Below, piece after piece: positions 46,090 to 56,160 of a DNA stretch of 64,000 bases. Numbering within the stretch: position 1 is the stretch's first letter; each line of letters begins with the position of its first letter. Position numbers and translations under genes: made by a program. The DNA comes from Ancylobacter crimeensis (lineage in GTDB: Bacteria; Pseudomonadota; Alphaproteobacteria; Rhizobiales; Xanthobacteraceae). The stretch is from NCBI RefSeq assembly GCF_023016805.1, contig NZ_JALKCH010000002.1:186001-250000 (forward strand). The letters are read 5' to 3'. A model generated the notes under the pieces. It was not told where the DNA came from. It saw nothing but the letters and a program-made list of their open reading frames with translations, and made no database searches.

Positions 46090-49000
46090 GCGGGGCGGGG
46101 GAGGAGTGCGCGGCGGAGCCGGGCCGGGCAAAGGATGAGGCACCTGCGCAGGGAAAGGGAAACTGCGCGCCGGCAGGGCCGTGGCTCAATGACGAGGCTT
46201 CATCCGTGCTTCGTTTGCCGGGTGTCGAGAGCCGCGCGAGGCGGGCGCGGCACATTCAGGAAGGAGTCTCGGCCGGGCGTGCGGACCGGGCCGGCAAGGC
46301 TGGAAACGAGGGGCCGGCCTTCACCGCGCCGTTCTATGCCGAGCTGTCCACCGCGACCAATTTCTCCTTCCTGCGCGGGGCCTCGCGCGCGGACGAACTG
46401 GTGATGACCGCCCTGCTGCTCGGCCACGCCGCCATCGGCGTCGCCGACCGCAACAGCGTCGCCGGGGTGGTGCGCGCTTATTCGGCGCTGTGCACGGTGA
46501 GCGAGGCCTATCGCGACCTCCGCGCCGAGGAGGAAGCGGCGCGGAAGAAGCCGGCGGAGGCCCCCGCAACGGCCGACCCAGAGCCCCACGCGTCCGTGTC
46601 CCACGCGCCCGTGCCCCAAGCGGCTGCGGCCCAGCAGGCCGGGGCTCAAGAGGCTGCCCTCCAAACCGCGCTGCCCCCCGATTCGTCATTCCGCGACATT
46701 CCCCCCGAAGAGCGCGTGCGCGAGGATCGGCGCCGGCTGGAGGATCCGCTGGCGCGGCTGGGGCGGGATCTGGCGGGGCAAGCGCGCTTTGCGGGATATG
46801 AGGAACTGCCCTTCCGGCTGGTGGTCGGCGCCCGCCTTGTCTTTGCCGATGGCACGCCGGACATCCTTGCCTATCCCGAAAGCCGCGCAGGCTGGGGGAG
46901 GCTGTGCCGCCTGCTCACGGAAGGCAACCTGCGCGCGCGCAAGGGATCGTGTACCCTCCACCTCGACGATCTCCTCGCCGATGCGCGCGGGCTGCTGCTC
47001 ATTCCGGTGCCGCCTGTGGAGCTGGGCCCCGAAACGCTGACGGCGCTGGCCGCCACGCTCGGCCGGCTGAAGGAGGCGGCGCCCGGTGCGCTCTGGCTCG
47101 GCGCCGCCATGCTGCGCCGGGGCGGCGACCGCCGCCGCCTCGCGCGGCTGAAGGAGGTGGGCGAGGCTCTTGGCGTGCCGCTCCTCGCCATCAACGAGGT
47201 GCTTTATGCCGACCCCGCCGCGCGCGACCTTCAGGATGTGATGAGCTGCATCCGCGAGGGGGTGACGCTGGAGAATGCCGGCCGCCGGCTGGAGCCCAAT
47301 GGCGAGCGGCATCTCAAGACCCCCGCAGAGATGGCGCGGCTGTTCGGCGATGCGCCGGAAGCGATCGGCGAGATTGCCGACCTTCTGGCCCGCATCGACT
47401 TTTCGCTGGGTGACCTCACCTATGAATATCCGAGCGAGCCGGTGCCGCCCGGCCGTACCGCGCAGAGCCATCTGGAGGATATCGTCTGGCAGCGCGCGGC
47501 CTTGCGGTACCCGTCGGGGGTGCCGGAAAAGGCAGAGCATCAGCTCGTCAAGGAACTCGCCCTGATCGGCGAGCTGAACTACGCCCCCTATTTCCTCACC
47601 ATTCGCGACATCGTCGCCTTCGCCGAGGAGGAGGGCATTCTCTGCCAGGGGCGCGGTTCGGCAGCCAATTCGGCGGTTTGCTACGTGCTTGGCATCACCG
47701 CGGTGGATCCCAACGAGAACGAGCTGCTGTTCGACCGCTTCATCTCGAAGGACCGCACTGAACCGCCCGACATCGACGTCGATTTCGAGCATGCACGGCG
47801 CGAAACCGTCATCCAGTACATTTATGAGCGTTACGGACGTACGCGTGCGGGCATAGCCGCCACCGTCGTCTCCTATCGCCCGCGCAGCGCGATCCGTGAG
47901 GTCGGCAAGGTGCTGGGCCTCACCGACGACATCACCGCGCGCCTTGCTTCCACCGTGTGGGGAAGTTGGGGCGACGGGCTCCCGGACCCTCAGGTGCGGC
48001 AGGCGGGGCTCGACCCGGACAATCCGCTGATTCGCCGCGCGGTGGCGCTGGCGACGCGGCTCATCGGCTTTCCGCGCCATCTCTCCCAGCATGTCGGCGG
48101 TTTCGTGCTGACTCAGAACCGGCTCGACGAGACCGTGCCCATCGCCCATGCAGCGATGAAAGACCGCACCTTTATCGAATGGGACAAGGACGACATCGAC
48201 GCGTTGAAGCTGCTCAAGGTCGACGTGCTGGCGCTCGGCATGCTGACCTGCATCCGCAAGGCGTTCGAGCTGATCGCCGGCCATGAGCAGGTCGAGTACG
48301 AGCTCGCCACCGTCCCGCCCGAGCAGCCGGATGTCTATGCCATGCTGTGCCGGGGCGATTCCATCGGCGTGTTCCAGGTGGAAAGCCGGGCGCAGATCAA
48401 CATGCTGCCGCGCATGAAGCCGCGGCGGCTCTACGACCTCGTCATCCAGGTGGCGATCGTGCGCCCCGGTCCGATCCAGGGCGACATGGTGCATCCTTAT
48501 CTGCGCCGCCGGGCCGGACTGGAGGCGGTGGATTACCCATCGCCCGCCCCGCCGCACGATCCCGACGAACTGCGGGCCGTGCTGTCGCGCACCAAGGGGG
48601 TGCCGCTGTTCCAGGAACAGGCGATGAAGCTCGCTATGGTGGCGGCGGACTTCACCCCGAAGGAGGCCAACGAATTGCGGCGTGCCATGGCCACCTTCCG
48701 CCACATGGGCACCATCCACCGATTCGAGACGCTGATGGTCGAGCGCATGGTGGCGCGCGGCTATGAGGAGGCGTTCGCCGCACGCTGCTTCAACCAGATC
48801 AAAGGCTTCGGCGAATACGGCTTTCCCGAGAGCCATGCCGCCTCCTTCGCCAAGCTGGTCTATGTCTCGGCCTATCTGAAATGCCGGCACCCGGCGGCGT
48901 TCGCCTGCGCGCTGCTCAATGCGCAGCCCATGGGATTCTATGCCCCCGCGCAGATCGTGCGCGATGCGCGCGAGCACGGGGTCGAGGTGCGCGGAATCGA

Positions 49001-49961
49001 CGTCAATCACAGCACCCATGACAACACGCTGGAGGGCGAGGAGGACGCGCCGGTGCTGCGCCTCGGCTTCCGCCAGATCGACGGGTTCGCGGAAGGCTGG
49101 TCGGACAGGCTGGTGACGGCGCGCGGCGCGGGCTTTGCCGATGTCGAGACGCTGGCGCGTTCGACCGGCCTGCCGGGCGAGGCGCTGCGCAAACTGGCGG
49201 ATGCCGACGCCTTCGGTTCACTCGGCCTCGGTCGGCGGCAGGCGGGGTGGGAAGTGCGGCGCCAGCCGGGCGATGCGCCGCTGCCGCTTTTCGCTGCGGC
49301 GGATGCCCGCGAACTGGGGAGCGAGCCGGATATGGCGCTGCCGGCCATGCCGCTGCCGGAGGAGATCGCCATCGACTACCAGACCACCCGGCTCTCGCTG
49401 AAGGGCCACCCCATGGCGATGCTGCGCCCGCTGTTCCGGGCGGAAGGAGGTGTCTCCCGGGGAATCCGCGCCCGCATCCTGAGCTGCGCCGAGGCGACGG
49501 TGCAGGAGGATGGGGCGCTGGTCCGGGCCGCCGGCATCGTGCTGGTGCGCCAGCGGCCCGGCAAGGGCAACGCCATCTTCATGACGCTGGAGGACGAGAC
49601 CGGCATCCTCAATGTGCTGTTCTGGGCGCGGGTGTTCGAGCGTTTTCGCGGCACCATAATGGGGGCGCGGCTGGTGACGGTGACCGGGCGCATCCAGCGC
49701 AGTTCTGAAGGCGTGATTCACCTCATGGGCGAGCATGCGGAGGACCACACCGCCAGGCTGTCCAAGCTGTTCGAGGGAGAGGTCGAGGAAACGCCGGCAC
49801 CGGCGCTGGCCTTGCCGCTAGATGCCGGGACGGCCCGGAATACCGACGGCGCGCCGCAGCCTGCGGAAGAGAGCCCGCCGCATCCTCCGGGGCGGGGCTC
49901 TCCGCGCCACGGTCATCCCCGCAACGAACGCCTGCTGCCGAAATCCCGTGACTTCCATTGA
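46086..49961 (+). CDS. dnaE2: DnaE2 error-prone DNA polymerase III alpha subunit
   Basis: 1291 residues, about 200 longer than most DnaE2. A non-conserved N-terminal extension (1-79) precedes the PHP domain (AELSTATNFSFLRGASRADEL). A second Ala/Pro-rich insert lies at about 142-240. The C-family polymerase core has QGRGSAANSAVCYVLGI, PPDIDVDFEHARRE and HVGGFVLTQ, then KGFGEYGFPESHAASFAKLVY and an OB-fold. The C-terminal HPRNERLLPKSRDFH is the characteristic DnaE2 ending. It performs translesion synthesis with ImuB under SOS control. ATGA overlap with imuB. Confidence 0.95.
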   Translation: MSGAGEECAAEPGRAKDEAPAQGKGNCAPAGPWLNDEASSVLRLPGVESRARRARHIQEGVSAGRADRAGKAGNEGPAFTAPFYAELSTATNFSFLRGASRADELVMTALLLGHAAIGVADRNSVAGVVRAYSALCTVSEAYRDLRAEEEAARKKPAEAPATADPEPHASVSHAPVPQAAAAQQAGAQEAALQTALPPDSSFRDIPPEERVREDRRRLEDPLARLGRDLAGQARFAGYEELPFRLVVGARLVFADGTPDILAYPESRAGWGRLCRLLTEGNLRARKGSCTLHLDDLLADARGLLLIPVPPVELGPETLTALAATLGRLKEAAPGALWLGAAMLRRGGDRRRLARLKEVGEALGVPLLAINEVLYADPAARDLQDVMSCIREGVTLENAGRRLEPNGERHLKTPAEMARLFGDAPEAIGEIADLLARIDFSLGDLTYEYPSEPVPPGRTAQSHLEDIVWQRAALRYPSGVPEKAEHQLVKELALIGELNYAPYFLTIRDIVAFAEEEGILCQGRGSAANSAVCYVLGITAVDPNENELLFDRFISKDRTEPPDIDVDFEHARRETVIQYIYERYGRTRAGIAATVVSYRPRSAIREVGKVLGLTDDITARLASTVWGSWGDGLPDPQVRQAGLDPDNPLIRRAVALATRLIGFPRHLSQHVGGFVLTQNRLDETVPIAHAAMKDRTFIEWDKDDIDALKLLKVDVLALGMLTCIRKAFELIAGHEQVEYELATVPPEQPDVYAMLCRGDSIGVFQVESRAQINMLPRMKPRRLYDLVIQVAIVRPGPIQGDMVHPYLRRRAGLEAVDYPSPAPPHDPDELRAVLSRTKGVPLFQEQAMKLAMVAADFTPKEANELRRAMATFRHMGTIHRFETLMVERMVARGYEEAFAARCFNQIKGFGEYGFPESHAASFAKLVYVSAYLKCRHPAAFACALLNAQPMGFYAPAQIVRDAREHGVEVRGIDVNHSTHDNTLEGEEDAPVLRLGFRQIDGFAEGWSDRLVTARGAGFADVETLARSTGLPGEALRKLADADAFGSLGLGRRQAGWEVRRQPGDAPLPLFAAADARELGSEPDMALPAMPLPEEIAIDYQTTRLSLKGHPMAMLRPLFRAEGGVSRGIRARILSCAEATVQEDGALVRAAGIVLVRQRPGKGNAIFMTLEDETGILNVLFWARVFERFRGTIMGARLVTVTGRIQRSSEGVIHLMGEHAEDHTARLSKLFEGEVEETPAPALALPLDAGTARNTDGAPQPAEESPPHPPGRGSPRHGHPRNERLLPKSRDFH

Positions 49962-50533
49962 GGCAACGCTGATCAAGCCTGTGGCGTATCGTGGGGAGAT
50001 CCTCCGCCCCTCCCTCCGGATGCCATCCCGTTCCCACCGGCGCGCAACGTAGAGCCGGCATCGGGATGGAGGCGCGCCTCCAGCGCCCATGCCGCATAGG
50101 GCGACCCACGAACCACATCGGCGAGCTAACGGCGCCCGGCTCTCTGGCCGGGATGACGACAGACTCATAACGACGGATCGAAGATGGCAGTGCGGAGGTC
50201 GGTGAGTTGCGGGTTCGAATGTCGACGTCAAAATGACGTTAAGTAATATATATTTTGAATTTTACATTTCGTTTGAATGAAATCCACAGAACCATAACAT
50301 GATACGTCGATTAGCATCGATTGGTCAGAAATGTTCGCCTAATGGTGAATTGGCGAGGGAAGTGGGCGCTTCTATTTCTGTAGAAACTGTCCATGCGTGA
50401 GAACTATTCTTGACGCAGCGGCAGGTGGTCGCGACCTCCAGGCAGCCCGCGCCGGCGGCCGGGCCGCCCTCTGACGCCCGCGCGGAAAGCCCGCGAGCGT
50501 TCCACCAACGCTCATCACAGCCGAGGAAGCGCC
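49962..50533. other. 572-bp intergenic region; palindrome and AT-rich segment
   Basis: The left part is GC-rich with no convincing gene and contains a perfect 16-bp palindrome (TGGAGGCG/CGCCTCCA, 50067-50082). The right part, about 50225-50400, is strikingly AT-rich for this genome with a TCGAT-N4-ATCGA dyad, probably the MFS gene promoter. No terminator with a T-tract was seen after dnaE2. Confidence 0.45.
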
Positions 50534-51817
50534 ATGGCCATCCTGTCCGAACTTCGGGAACTGACCGCGCCGCAGCGCAAGGTCATCGTCGCCAGCTATC
50601 TCGGCTGGACGCTCGATGCGTTCGACTTCTTCATCATGGTCTTCGTGCTCAAGGATATCGCCCAGACCTTCGGCACCGATATCACGTCTGTCACCTTCGC
50701 CATCATGCTGACGCTGGCGATGCGTCCGGTTGGCGCGCTGCTGTTCGGTCTCGCCGCGGACCGCTATGGCCGCCGCCCGGTGCTGATGCTGAACGTTCTG
50801 CTCTATTCGGCGCTGGAATTCGCCTCCGGCTTCGCACCTTCGCTCACCGCGCTCATTCTCCTGCGCGCACTTTACGGCGTCGCGATGGGTGGCGAATGGG
50901 GTGTCGGCGCCTCGCTCACCATGGAAACCATACCGGAGAAGGCGCGCGGACTGGTCTCGGGCATTCTGCAGGCCGGCTACCCGTCGGGCTACCTGCTGGC
51001 CTCCATCGTGTTCTTCGTGCTCTACCCGTTCATCGGCTGGCGCGGCATGTTCATGGTCGGCGCGCTGCCCGCCCTTCTGGTGCTCTATATCCGCCAGCAT
51101 GTCGAGGAATCGCCTGCCTTCGAGCGGCGGCGCGTGCTGGCGGCGCAGGGCGTGCGCATGGTCGGCATCTTCGAGGCGATCCGGGGGAACCTCGGCCTGT
51201 TCCTGTGGGCGGTAGCGCTGATGACCGCCTTCAACTTCTTCAGCCACGGCACGCAGGATCTCTATCCCACCTTCCTGGAGGTGCAGCGTGGCCTCTCCAC
51301 CCATGCGGTCGGCGCCATCGCCATCTTCTACAATATCGGCGCCATCATCGGCGGCCTAACCTTCGGCGTGATCTCGCAGCGCATCGGTCGGCGCCGTGCC
51401 ATCGTCATCGCCTCGCTCATCGCGCTGCCGGTCATCCCGCTCTGGGCCTATGCGCCCAATGCCATTCTGTTGGCGGTGGGCGCCTTCCTGATGCAGTTCG
51501 CGGTTCAGGGCGCTTGGGGCGTGGTGCCCGTTCATCTCAACGAATTGTCGCCCGATGCCGTGCGCGGCACCTTCCCCGGCTTCACCTACCAGCTCGGCAA
51601 TCTCATCGCCTCGGTGAACGCGACCCTGCAGGCCGGCCTCGCCCAGTCCCATGGTGGCGATTATGCTTATGCGCTGGCGGTGGTCATCGGCGTGGTGGCG
51701 CTTGCCGTCGCCTTGCTGGCCGGCTTCGGCTTCGAGGCCAAGGGCGTTCGCTTCGGCCATGTGGAAGGCGAAACGCCGGCCGAGGCGAGCAGGCGCCAAG
51801 CCTCCTCGCTGGGATAG
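50534..51817 (+). CDS. MFS transporter, metabolite:H+ symporter (SHS/lactate-sialate-like)
   Basis: 427-residue 12-helix major facilitator. The N terminus SYLGWTLDAFDFFIMVFVLKDIA, motif A GLAADRYGRRPVLM and the GGEWGVGASLTMETIPEKARGLVSGILQAGYPSGYLLA stretch fit the SHS family of carboxylate (lactate, sialate) proton symporters. No catabolic gene is adjacent, so the substrate is open. GAGGAAGC precedes the ATG. Its stop codon lies within the first copy of a 22-bp tandem repeat. Confidence 0.88.
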   Translation: MAILSELRELTAPQRKVIVASYLGWTLDAFDFFIMVFVLKDIAQTFGTDITSVTFAIMLTLAMRPVGALLFGLAADRYGRRPVLMLNVLLYSALEFASGFAPSLTALILLRALYGVAMGGEWGVGASLTMETIPEKARGLVSGILQAGYPSGYLLASIVFFVLYPFIGWRGMFMVGALPALLVLYIRQHVEESPAFERRRVLAAQGVRMVGIFEAIRGNLGLFLWAVALMTAFNFFSHGTQDLYPTFLEVQRGLSTHAVGAIAIFYNIGAIIGGLTFGVISQRIGRRRAIVIASLIALPVIPLWAYAPNAILLAVGAFLMQFAVQGAWGVVPVHLNELSPDAVRGTFPGFTYQLGNLIASVNATLQAGLAQSHGGDYAYALAVVIGVVALAVALLAGFGFEAKGVRFGHVEGETPAEASRRQASSLG

Positions 51818-51844
51818 CCTCTCCTCCTCGCTGGGATAACCTCT
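51801..51844. repeat. Two tandem 22-bp repeats at the MFS/T6SS boundary
   Basis: 51801-51822 and 51823-51844 match at 21 of 22 positions (CCTCCTCGCTGGGATA is shared, then G/A CCTCT). The first contains the MFS stop; the second ends at the tagF stop codon. A recent local duplication is the simplest reading. Confidence 0.9.
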
Positions 51845-52545
51845 TACGTCTGGGGACGGATCGTCTCAAAGACACCGTTCATCAAGCCGGCGAATTGCTC
51901 GACGGCAGGCAGTTTCAGCCCCACCAGCGCCTGGGCGGGAATATCCTGTCCGCCCAGGGTCCAGAACACGCAGCCTCGACCCCATTGGGCGTGGTCCGCG
52001 CCCTGGTCGAGTCGGGCCAGCACCTTCAGGAGCCCTTCCGCGGGTTCCGTCGCTGTGACCCGCAAAGTCCCATCGGCAAGCAGGTGCAAGCCCTCTGGTG
52101 GTTGCGGCGGCAGGATGGTGGCCGGCTCGGGCAATCCATGCAAATCCGCCAGCACGGATTCAAAGTCGCGCCCTTCCTCGAGGGTAGAGAGCAGCAGATC
52201 CTCGACCGACGCGAACCAATCCTCCCGCGGGTCGGCCTGCGGCGGCGCGAAGGCCTGCCCCGGGGGTGCCGTTGCGACGAGCAGAAGCGGAAAAGGTCGC
52301 CCCACCCCGTCGATGGAAGGCATCAGAGCTCCGAGCACGCTGGCACCGCAATAGCCCGGCGCCAGCCAGAACCGCCAGATCGGTGCAGCGTAATAGATCG
52401 CCTGCCAGCGCGCTCCGAGCGTGATCCGGCTCGCGCTGATGCCGCCCTGCAGCCACGGCTCGAAAACATCGAGGAAGCCGCGCGAAACGGATTCGGCGAT
52501 GAAATCGCGCTTGGCCGTAAGCTTCCCGTAGAGACCGCAAGCCAT
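51844..52545 (-). CDS. tagF: TagF, T6SS-associated regulatory protein
   Basis: 233 residues. GLYGKLTAKRDFIAESVSRGFLDVFEPWLQGG at the N terminus and RWQAIYYAAPIWRFWLAPGYCGASVLGALMPSIDGVGRPFPL are the TagF family core. TagF is a cytoplasmic post-translational repressor of T6SS firing, binding the FHA protein; some relatives are fused to a PppA phosphatase, which is absent here. Starts 3 bp after the tssM stop. Confidence 0.9.
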   Translation of the reverse strand: MACGLYGKLTAKRDFIAESVSRGFLDVFEPWLQGGISASRITLGARWQAIYYAAPIWRFWLAPGYCGASVLGALMPSIDGVGRPFPLLLVATAPPGQAFAPPQADPREDWFASVEDLLLSTLEEGRDFESVLADLHGLPEPATILPPQPPEGLHLLADGTLRVTATEPAEGLLKVLARLDQGADHAQWGRGCVFWTLGGQDIPAQALVGLKLPAVEQFAGLMNGVFETIRPQT

Positions 52546-52548
52546 GTT

Positions 52549-55500
52549 CTATTGCAGCGTCGAAGGGCAGTTGAATTCGCGCAGTGCAGGCATCGTCAGG
52601 GGATTGACCGTCGAGGTCGTGTTGTACTGGTAGCGATAGTCCCGCCCGCTTACGGGGATGGTAAGTATATAGGCGCTGCCCTGGCGCTGCACGCCATATT
52701 GGTCGGCAACGCGGAACAACGCCCAAGTGCCGGGTTTTTCCATCAAGGGAAAAATGTCGCCGGTGCTGTCGGCGACGGCGAACAGCGCGACCCGCTCCCG
52801 GCCGAGCAGCCCCGGCCATTGGACCAGCGTCGGCGTGGCCGGCTGTGGCTTGGCCGCCGGCGGGGGCGGCGGCGCAAACAGGCCGCCGGCGGCCGGTGGC
52901 GGCTCCGCTACCTTTGCGGAGGTCACCTGAACGCCATTGACCTCGAGCTTCACTGTCGTGCCGGGAATGGACGGGGTAAGTGCCAGGAATGAGAGATTGA
53001 GGTTGGGCTGGGTGCCGCCGGCGCCGAAGAAGACATCCTTTATCTGGGATGCGCGCTGGAATTCGCGCACCGAGGCCGGCGCGAGCATCGCGCCGATGCG
53101 GCTGTCCTTGAGGGGGGTCCAGACTTCGCGCGAGGTATCGATATAGCTCTTGAGTTCCTGCGTGTAGAAACGGTCCATCAGGCCGCCGGGAGAGAACACC
53201 CTGGCGAAGTCCCCCAGCGCGACGTCCTTGTCGCTCTTGTCGAACGGGTAGCGCCCGGTGATCGCCTGCCGACAAGCCTGGGTGACGTTCGCGGCAAGGC
53301 TCTTCTGCAGGTCGGCGATGACCGAGGTCGCCACGTTGCCGTCGAGTTCGTCGGCGGCATTGCGGAGCAATCGGTCGAACGGGGCGGGGAAGCGTGCCGA
53401 GCTCGCCCGCAGCGAGCGGATGCTGTCGCGCGTCGCTGCGTTGATCTGTGTCGTCGGACCACTTTCGGTCGCGGTGCCGATGAGGCCCTGGAAGATGTCG
53501 TTGAGAATACCGACGACCTGATCGACCGGTCGGTTGGCGCCGTCACCCTGCAGCATCGCATAGAAGGGGCGGAAATAGGTCTCTATGCTGCGCCCGGCCG
53601 CATTGTCGGAAGAAAACACCACCGGCGGGCGTGCGGGATTGGCCGGCGGGGGGCTGCCGGTGGCCACGTTCGAGGCGGGCTGTCCCGCGGGTGCAGGCTT
53701 GCGCTCGCGCGAGAGATCGGTCTTCTCCTTGATCTGCTCGAAGATCTGCTTCAGCGGCGAGGCCGCCGCGGAAATGGCCGCAAGCGCGAGGTAGCGTGGC
53801 TTGTCGGCCGTCAACGGCTTGATCTGCAGTCGGCCCAGCGCCGCGCTCCAGGCGGCGATGAAGTCCTTCGCATAGAGCTTCAATATGTCGTCGGCCAGCG
53901 TGTCGAACTGGCTGGTGACGATCGACTGCTGGCCGGCATCGCCCAGCACCCACCGGTCACGTTCGAGTTGGCCCGCGATGTCGGGCAGCCCATCGATCAG
54001 TCCGTATTGGAACCCGTCATAGGTGTAGAAGCCGGGCACCTCGATCGCGTCGAGCCCCCCATTGTCCGTGGAGGTGAAGACCGTCGCCATGTCACTGCCG
54101 GAGCGAGCGGGCGACCACGGCTTGATGCGGTCGCTATGGGCGCGGGACCGGAGGATCTGATAGGCACGTTCCGCAACGTTCATACGTACCAGTGATTGCT
54201 GCACCTGCCGCATCAGCGTGTCATTGAGCGGAACCATCGGTTCTGCTCCGGTGTCGAGGTCGAGCATCGCGGTCAGATGCCCTTCCAATGCCTCGCGCAT
54301 GCCGGCGCGCTCGGGACCTGGATAAAGCCGATTGGTCCAATCCTGCCGCATCCAATCAACGATCATGCCCTTCTCGACAGGTCCCCGCCGACCGAGCATC
54401 AGATAGACCTTGAAGGCATCGTAGATGCCGCTGTTGTCGGAGCGCGTGGTGTCGGCATTGGCCTGCTCGATCACCTCTTCCAGTCGAAACAGCATGCGTG
54501 GGCGCAGATAGCGCTCGAGGCCGGAGCGGTAGGCCGACTGGGTGGAGGACGCGAGGCGGGGCCGCTGGGCGAGGCCGAAGCCCTCGCTGAGCGGTACGCC
54601 CTGGTCGCGCTCGGCATAGCCTGTCGGCAGTCGTGCCAGCTCCTCCAGTACGGGAAGGATCTTCTCATATTGCCGGTCGGCAATCTGGGTCTCGGCCAAG
54701 GCCGGCGCCGCTGTGGTCTTGTAGTTCGAGACACCTTCACCCGTGGCGCCGACCAGCCGGTCGTTGCGGGTGTAGCTTGTCGTCCATGCGGCCACGCCAC
54801 CAGCGACCACGGCAAACAGCAGTCCGTAACCGGCGCTCTTCCACAGGACGTTGCGCCGGACCGCCGCCCGGTCAGTGGAAACCCACGCCGCCTCGCCGAT
54901 GATGACCTTCCGGATCAGGTCGTTGAGAAAATAACTCTTGCCCGTGCCCGACAGGAAACCTTCGCCCAGAGCTTCGGCGCCGAACGACTTGGAAAGCGAG
55001 CCGATGATGCGATCGATCGGCGTGCCCTGCTGCGTCCCCGAGGTGAAGTAGAAGCCCCGCAGCGTAGCGTTGGCGTGGTAGCGCGTCGGCTCGAAGATCT
55101 GGTTGACGAAGTCGACAACCGGCTGTTTCAGCGTGGCGACCTGCGCTGGAAAGCCGAAGATGCGCAGGCGCGCGGTTGGGTCGTTCTCCTGCTGCAGCCG
55201 GTCGGGAACGAATTCGGTCAGGCGCTCGACCAGTGCGTCGAATTCCTCGCCCACACGCCCGACCTGGTTATCGTTTTTCTTCTCCGGCCGGAACGTGGTG
55301 CCCCATACCATGCGCCGTTGGAGTTCGTTCAGATTGATGAAGAACTCGGAGAAACCCGCGATGAGGTCGAATTTGGTGAGGATGACATAGATCGGAAAGT
55401 CGATCTTCAGACGCTCGTGAAGTTCCTGCAGGCGGGCCCGGATTGCGCTGGCATGGGCCAGTCGCTCGGCTTCGCTCAGTTCGACGATGTCGGCGATGTT

Positions 55501-56130
55501 GATGGCAACGATCACGCCATTGATCGGCTGTCGTGCGCGGTTCTTCTTCAGCAGGTCCAGAAAGGCGAACCAGCTCTTCTTGTCCGCTTTCTCGTTGGAA
55601 TCCTGCGTGGTGTAGCGCCCGGCCGTGTCGACGAGGACCGCATCCTCGGTGAACCACCAGTCGCAATAGCGCGTGCCGCCGACGCCCGCGATCGCTTGCG
55701 GCGACCGGCCCTTGGCAAGCGGGAAGCTGAGCCCGCAATTCACGAGCGCGGTGGTTTTCCCCGACCCGGGAGGTCCGATGATGAGGTACCACGGCAGATC
55801 ATAGAGAAAGTCGCCGTGGCCTCCGCCCGAGGCCTTCAGCGTTGCAAGCGCATCCTTCATCCGGTCGCGCAGCACATCGCCGTCATCGACCGGCTCGGCG
55901 ACCGCTTCGGCGATATTGCGCGTCGATCGCAGCCGGCTGTGGATCTCATAGCCGATATAGGCAAAGCCACCCAGGCCGATCAGCGCGATGGTGAGAAGAC
56001 GTATCCATTCCTCGTCGAATGGAGCAAAGCCCGCGACGGCGATGAGCGGCGCCACGAACCAGACCACGCCGGCCAGGGCGAGGGCACCGGCGGCGATAGC
56101 CGCCACTGTGAGCCACATGTTCTGACTCAT
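52549..56130 (-). CDS. tssM: TssM (IcmF) T6SS inner-membrane ATPase-like protein
   Basis: 1193 residues. Two N-terminal helices (about 5-37 and 45-63), Walker A GPPGSGKTT (119-127) with a nucleotide domain (ILTKFDLIAGFSEFF), a third helix (about 425-448), and a large periplasmic region with a C-terminal half rich in beta strands. It spans the inner membrane and joins TssL to the outer-membrane side of the secretion channel. A proline-rich linker lies at about residues 1070-1095 (PPPAAGGLFAPPPPPAAKPQ). It is 30 bp downstream of tssL. Confidence 0.96.
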   Translation of the reverse strand: MSQNMWLTVAAIAAGALALAGVVWFVAPLIAVAGFAPFDEEWIRLLTIALIGLGGFAYIGYEIHSRLRSTRNIAEAVAEPVDDGDVLRDRMKDALATLKASGGGHGDFLYDLPWYLIIGPPGSGKTTALVNCGLSFPLAKGRSPQAIAGVGGTRYCDWWFTEDAVLVDTAGRYTTQDSNEKADKKSWFAFLDLLKKNRARQPINGVIVAINIADIVELSEAERLAHASAIRARLQELHERLKIDFPIYVILTKFDLIAGFSEFFINLNELQRRMVWGTTFRPEKKNDNQVGRVGEEFDALVERLTEFVPDRLQQENDPTARLRIFGFPAQVATLKQPVVDFVNQIFEPTRYHANATLRGFYFTSGTQQGTPIDRIIGSLSKSFGAEALGEGFLSGTGKSYFLNDLIRKVIIGEAAWVSTDRAAVRRNVLWKSAGYGLLFAVVAGGVAAWTTSYTRNDRLVGATGEGVSNYKTTAAPALAETQIADRQYEKILPVLEELARLPTGYAERDQGVPLSEGFGLAQRPRLASSTQSAYRSGLERYLRPRMLFRLEEVIEQANADTTRSDNSGIYDAFKVYLMLGRRGPVEKGMIVDWMRQDWTNRLYPGPERAGMREALEGHLTAMLDLDTGAEPMVPLNDTLMRQVQQSLVRMNVAERAYQILRSRAHSDRIKPWSPARSGSDMATVFTSTDNGGLDAIEVPGFYTYDGFQYGLIDGLPDIAGQLERDRWVLGDAGQQSIVTSQFDTLADDILKLYAKDFIAAWSAALGRLQIKPLTADKPRYLALAAISAAASPLKQIFEQIKEKTDLSRERKPAPAGQPASNVATGSPPPANPARPPVVFSSDNAAGRSIETYFRPFYAMLQGDGANRPVDQVVGILNDIFQGLIGTATESGPTTQINAATRDSIRSLRASSARFPAPFDRLLRNAADELDGNVATSVIADLQKSLAANVTQACRQAITGRYPFDKSDKDVALGDFARVFSPGGLMDRFYTQELKSYIDTSREVWTPLKDSRIGAMLAPASVREFQRASQIKDVFFGAGGTQPNLNLSFLALTPSIPGTTVKLEVNGVQVTSAKVAEPPPAAGGLFAPPPPPAAKPQPATPTLVQWPGLLGRERVALFAVADSTGDIFPLMEKPGTWALFRVADQYGVQRQGSAYILTIPVSGRDYRYQYNTTSTVNPLTMPALREFNCPSTLQ

Positions 56131-56160
56131 CGCGACACTCTGCCTGACGTTGCGCGCAAC

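Noticed and set aside
46686-49019. Long minus-strand open frame opposite dnaE2
   Set aside because: Composition-driven antisense frame, Arg/His/Gln-rich with no domain; dnaE2 explains the region.
49912-50157. Possible RIME/REP-like repeat with inverted ends GTCATCCC and GGGATGAC
   Set aside because: The left end encodes the conserved DnaE2 C-terminal HPRNERLLPKSRDFH, so it is coding sequence. The matching ends are probably coincidence.
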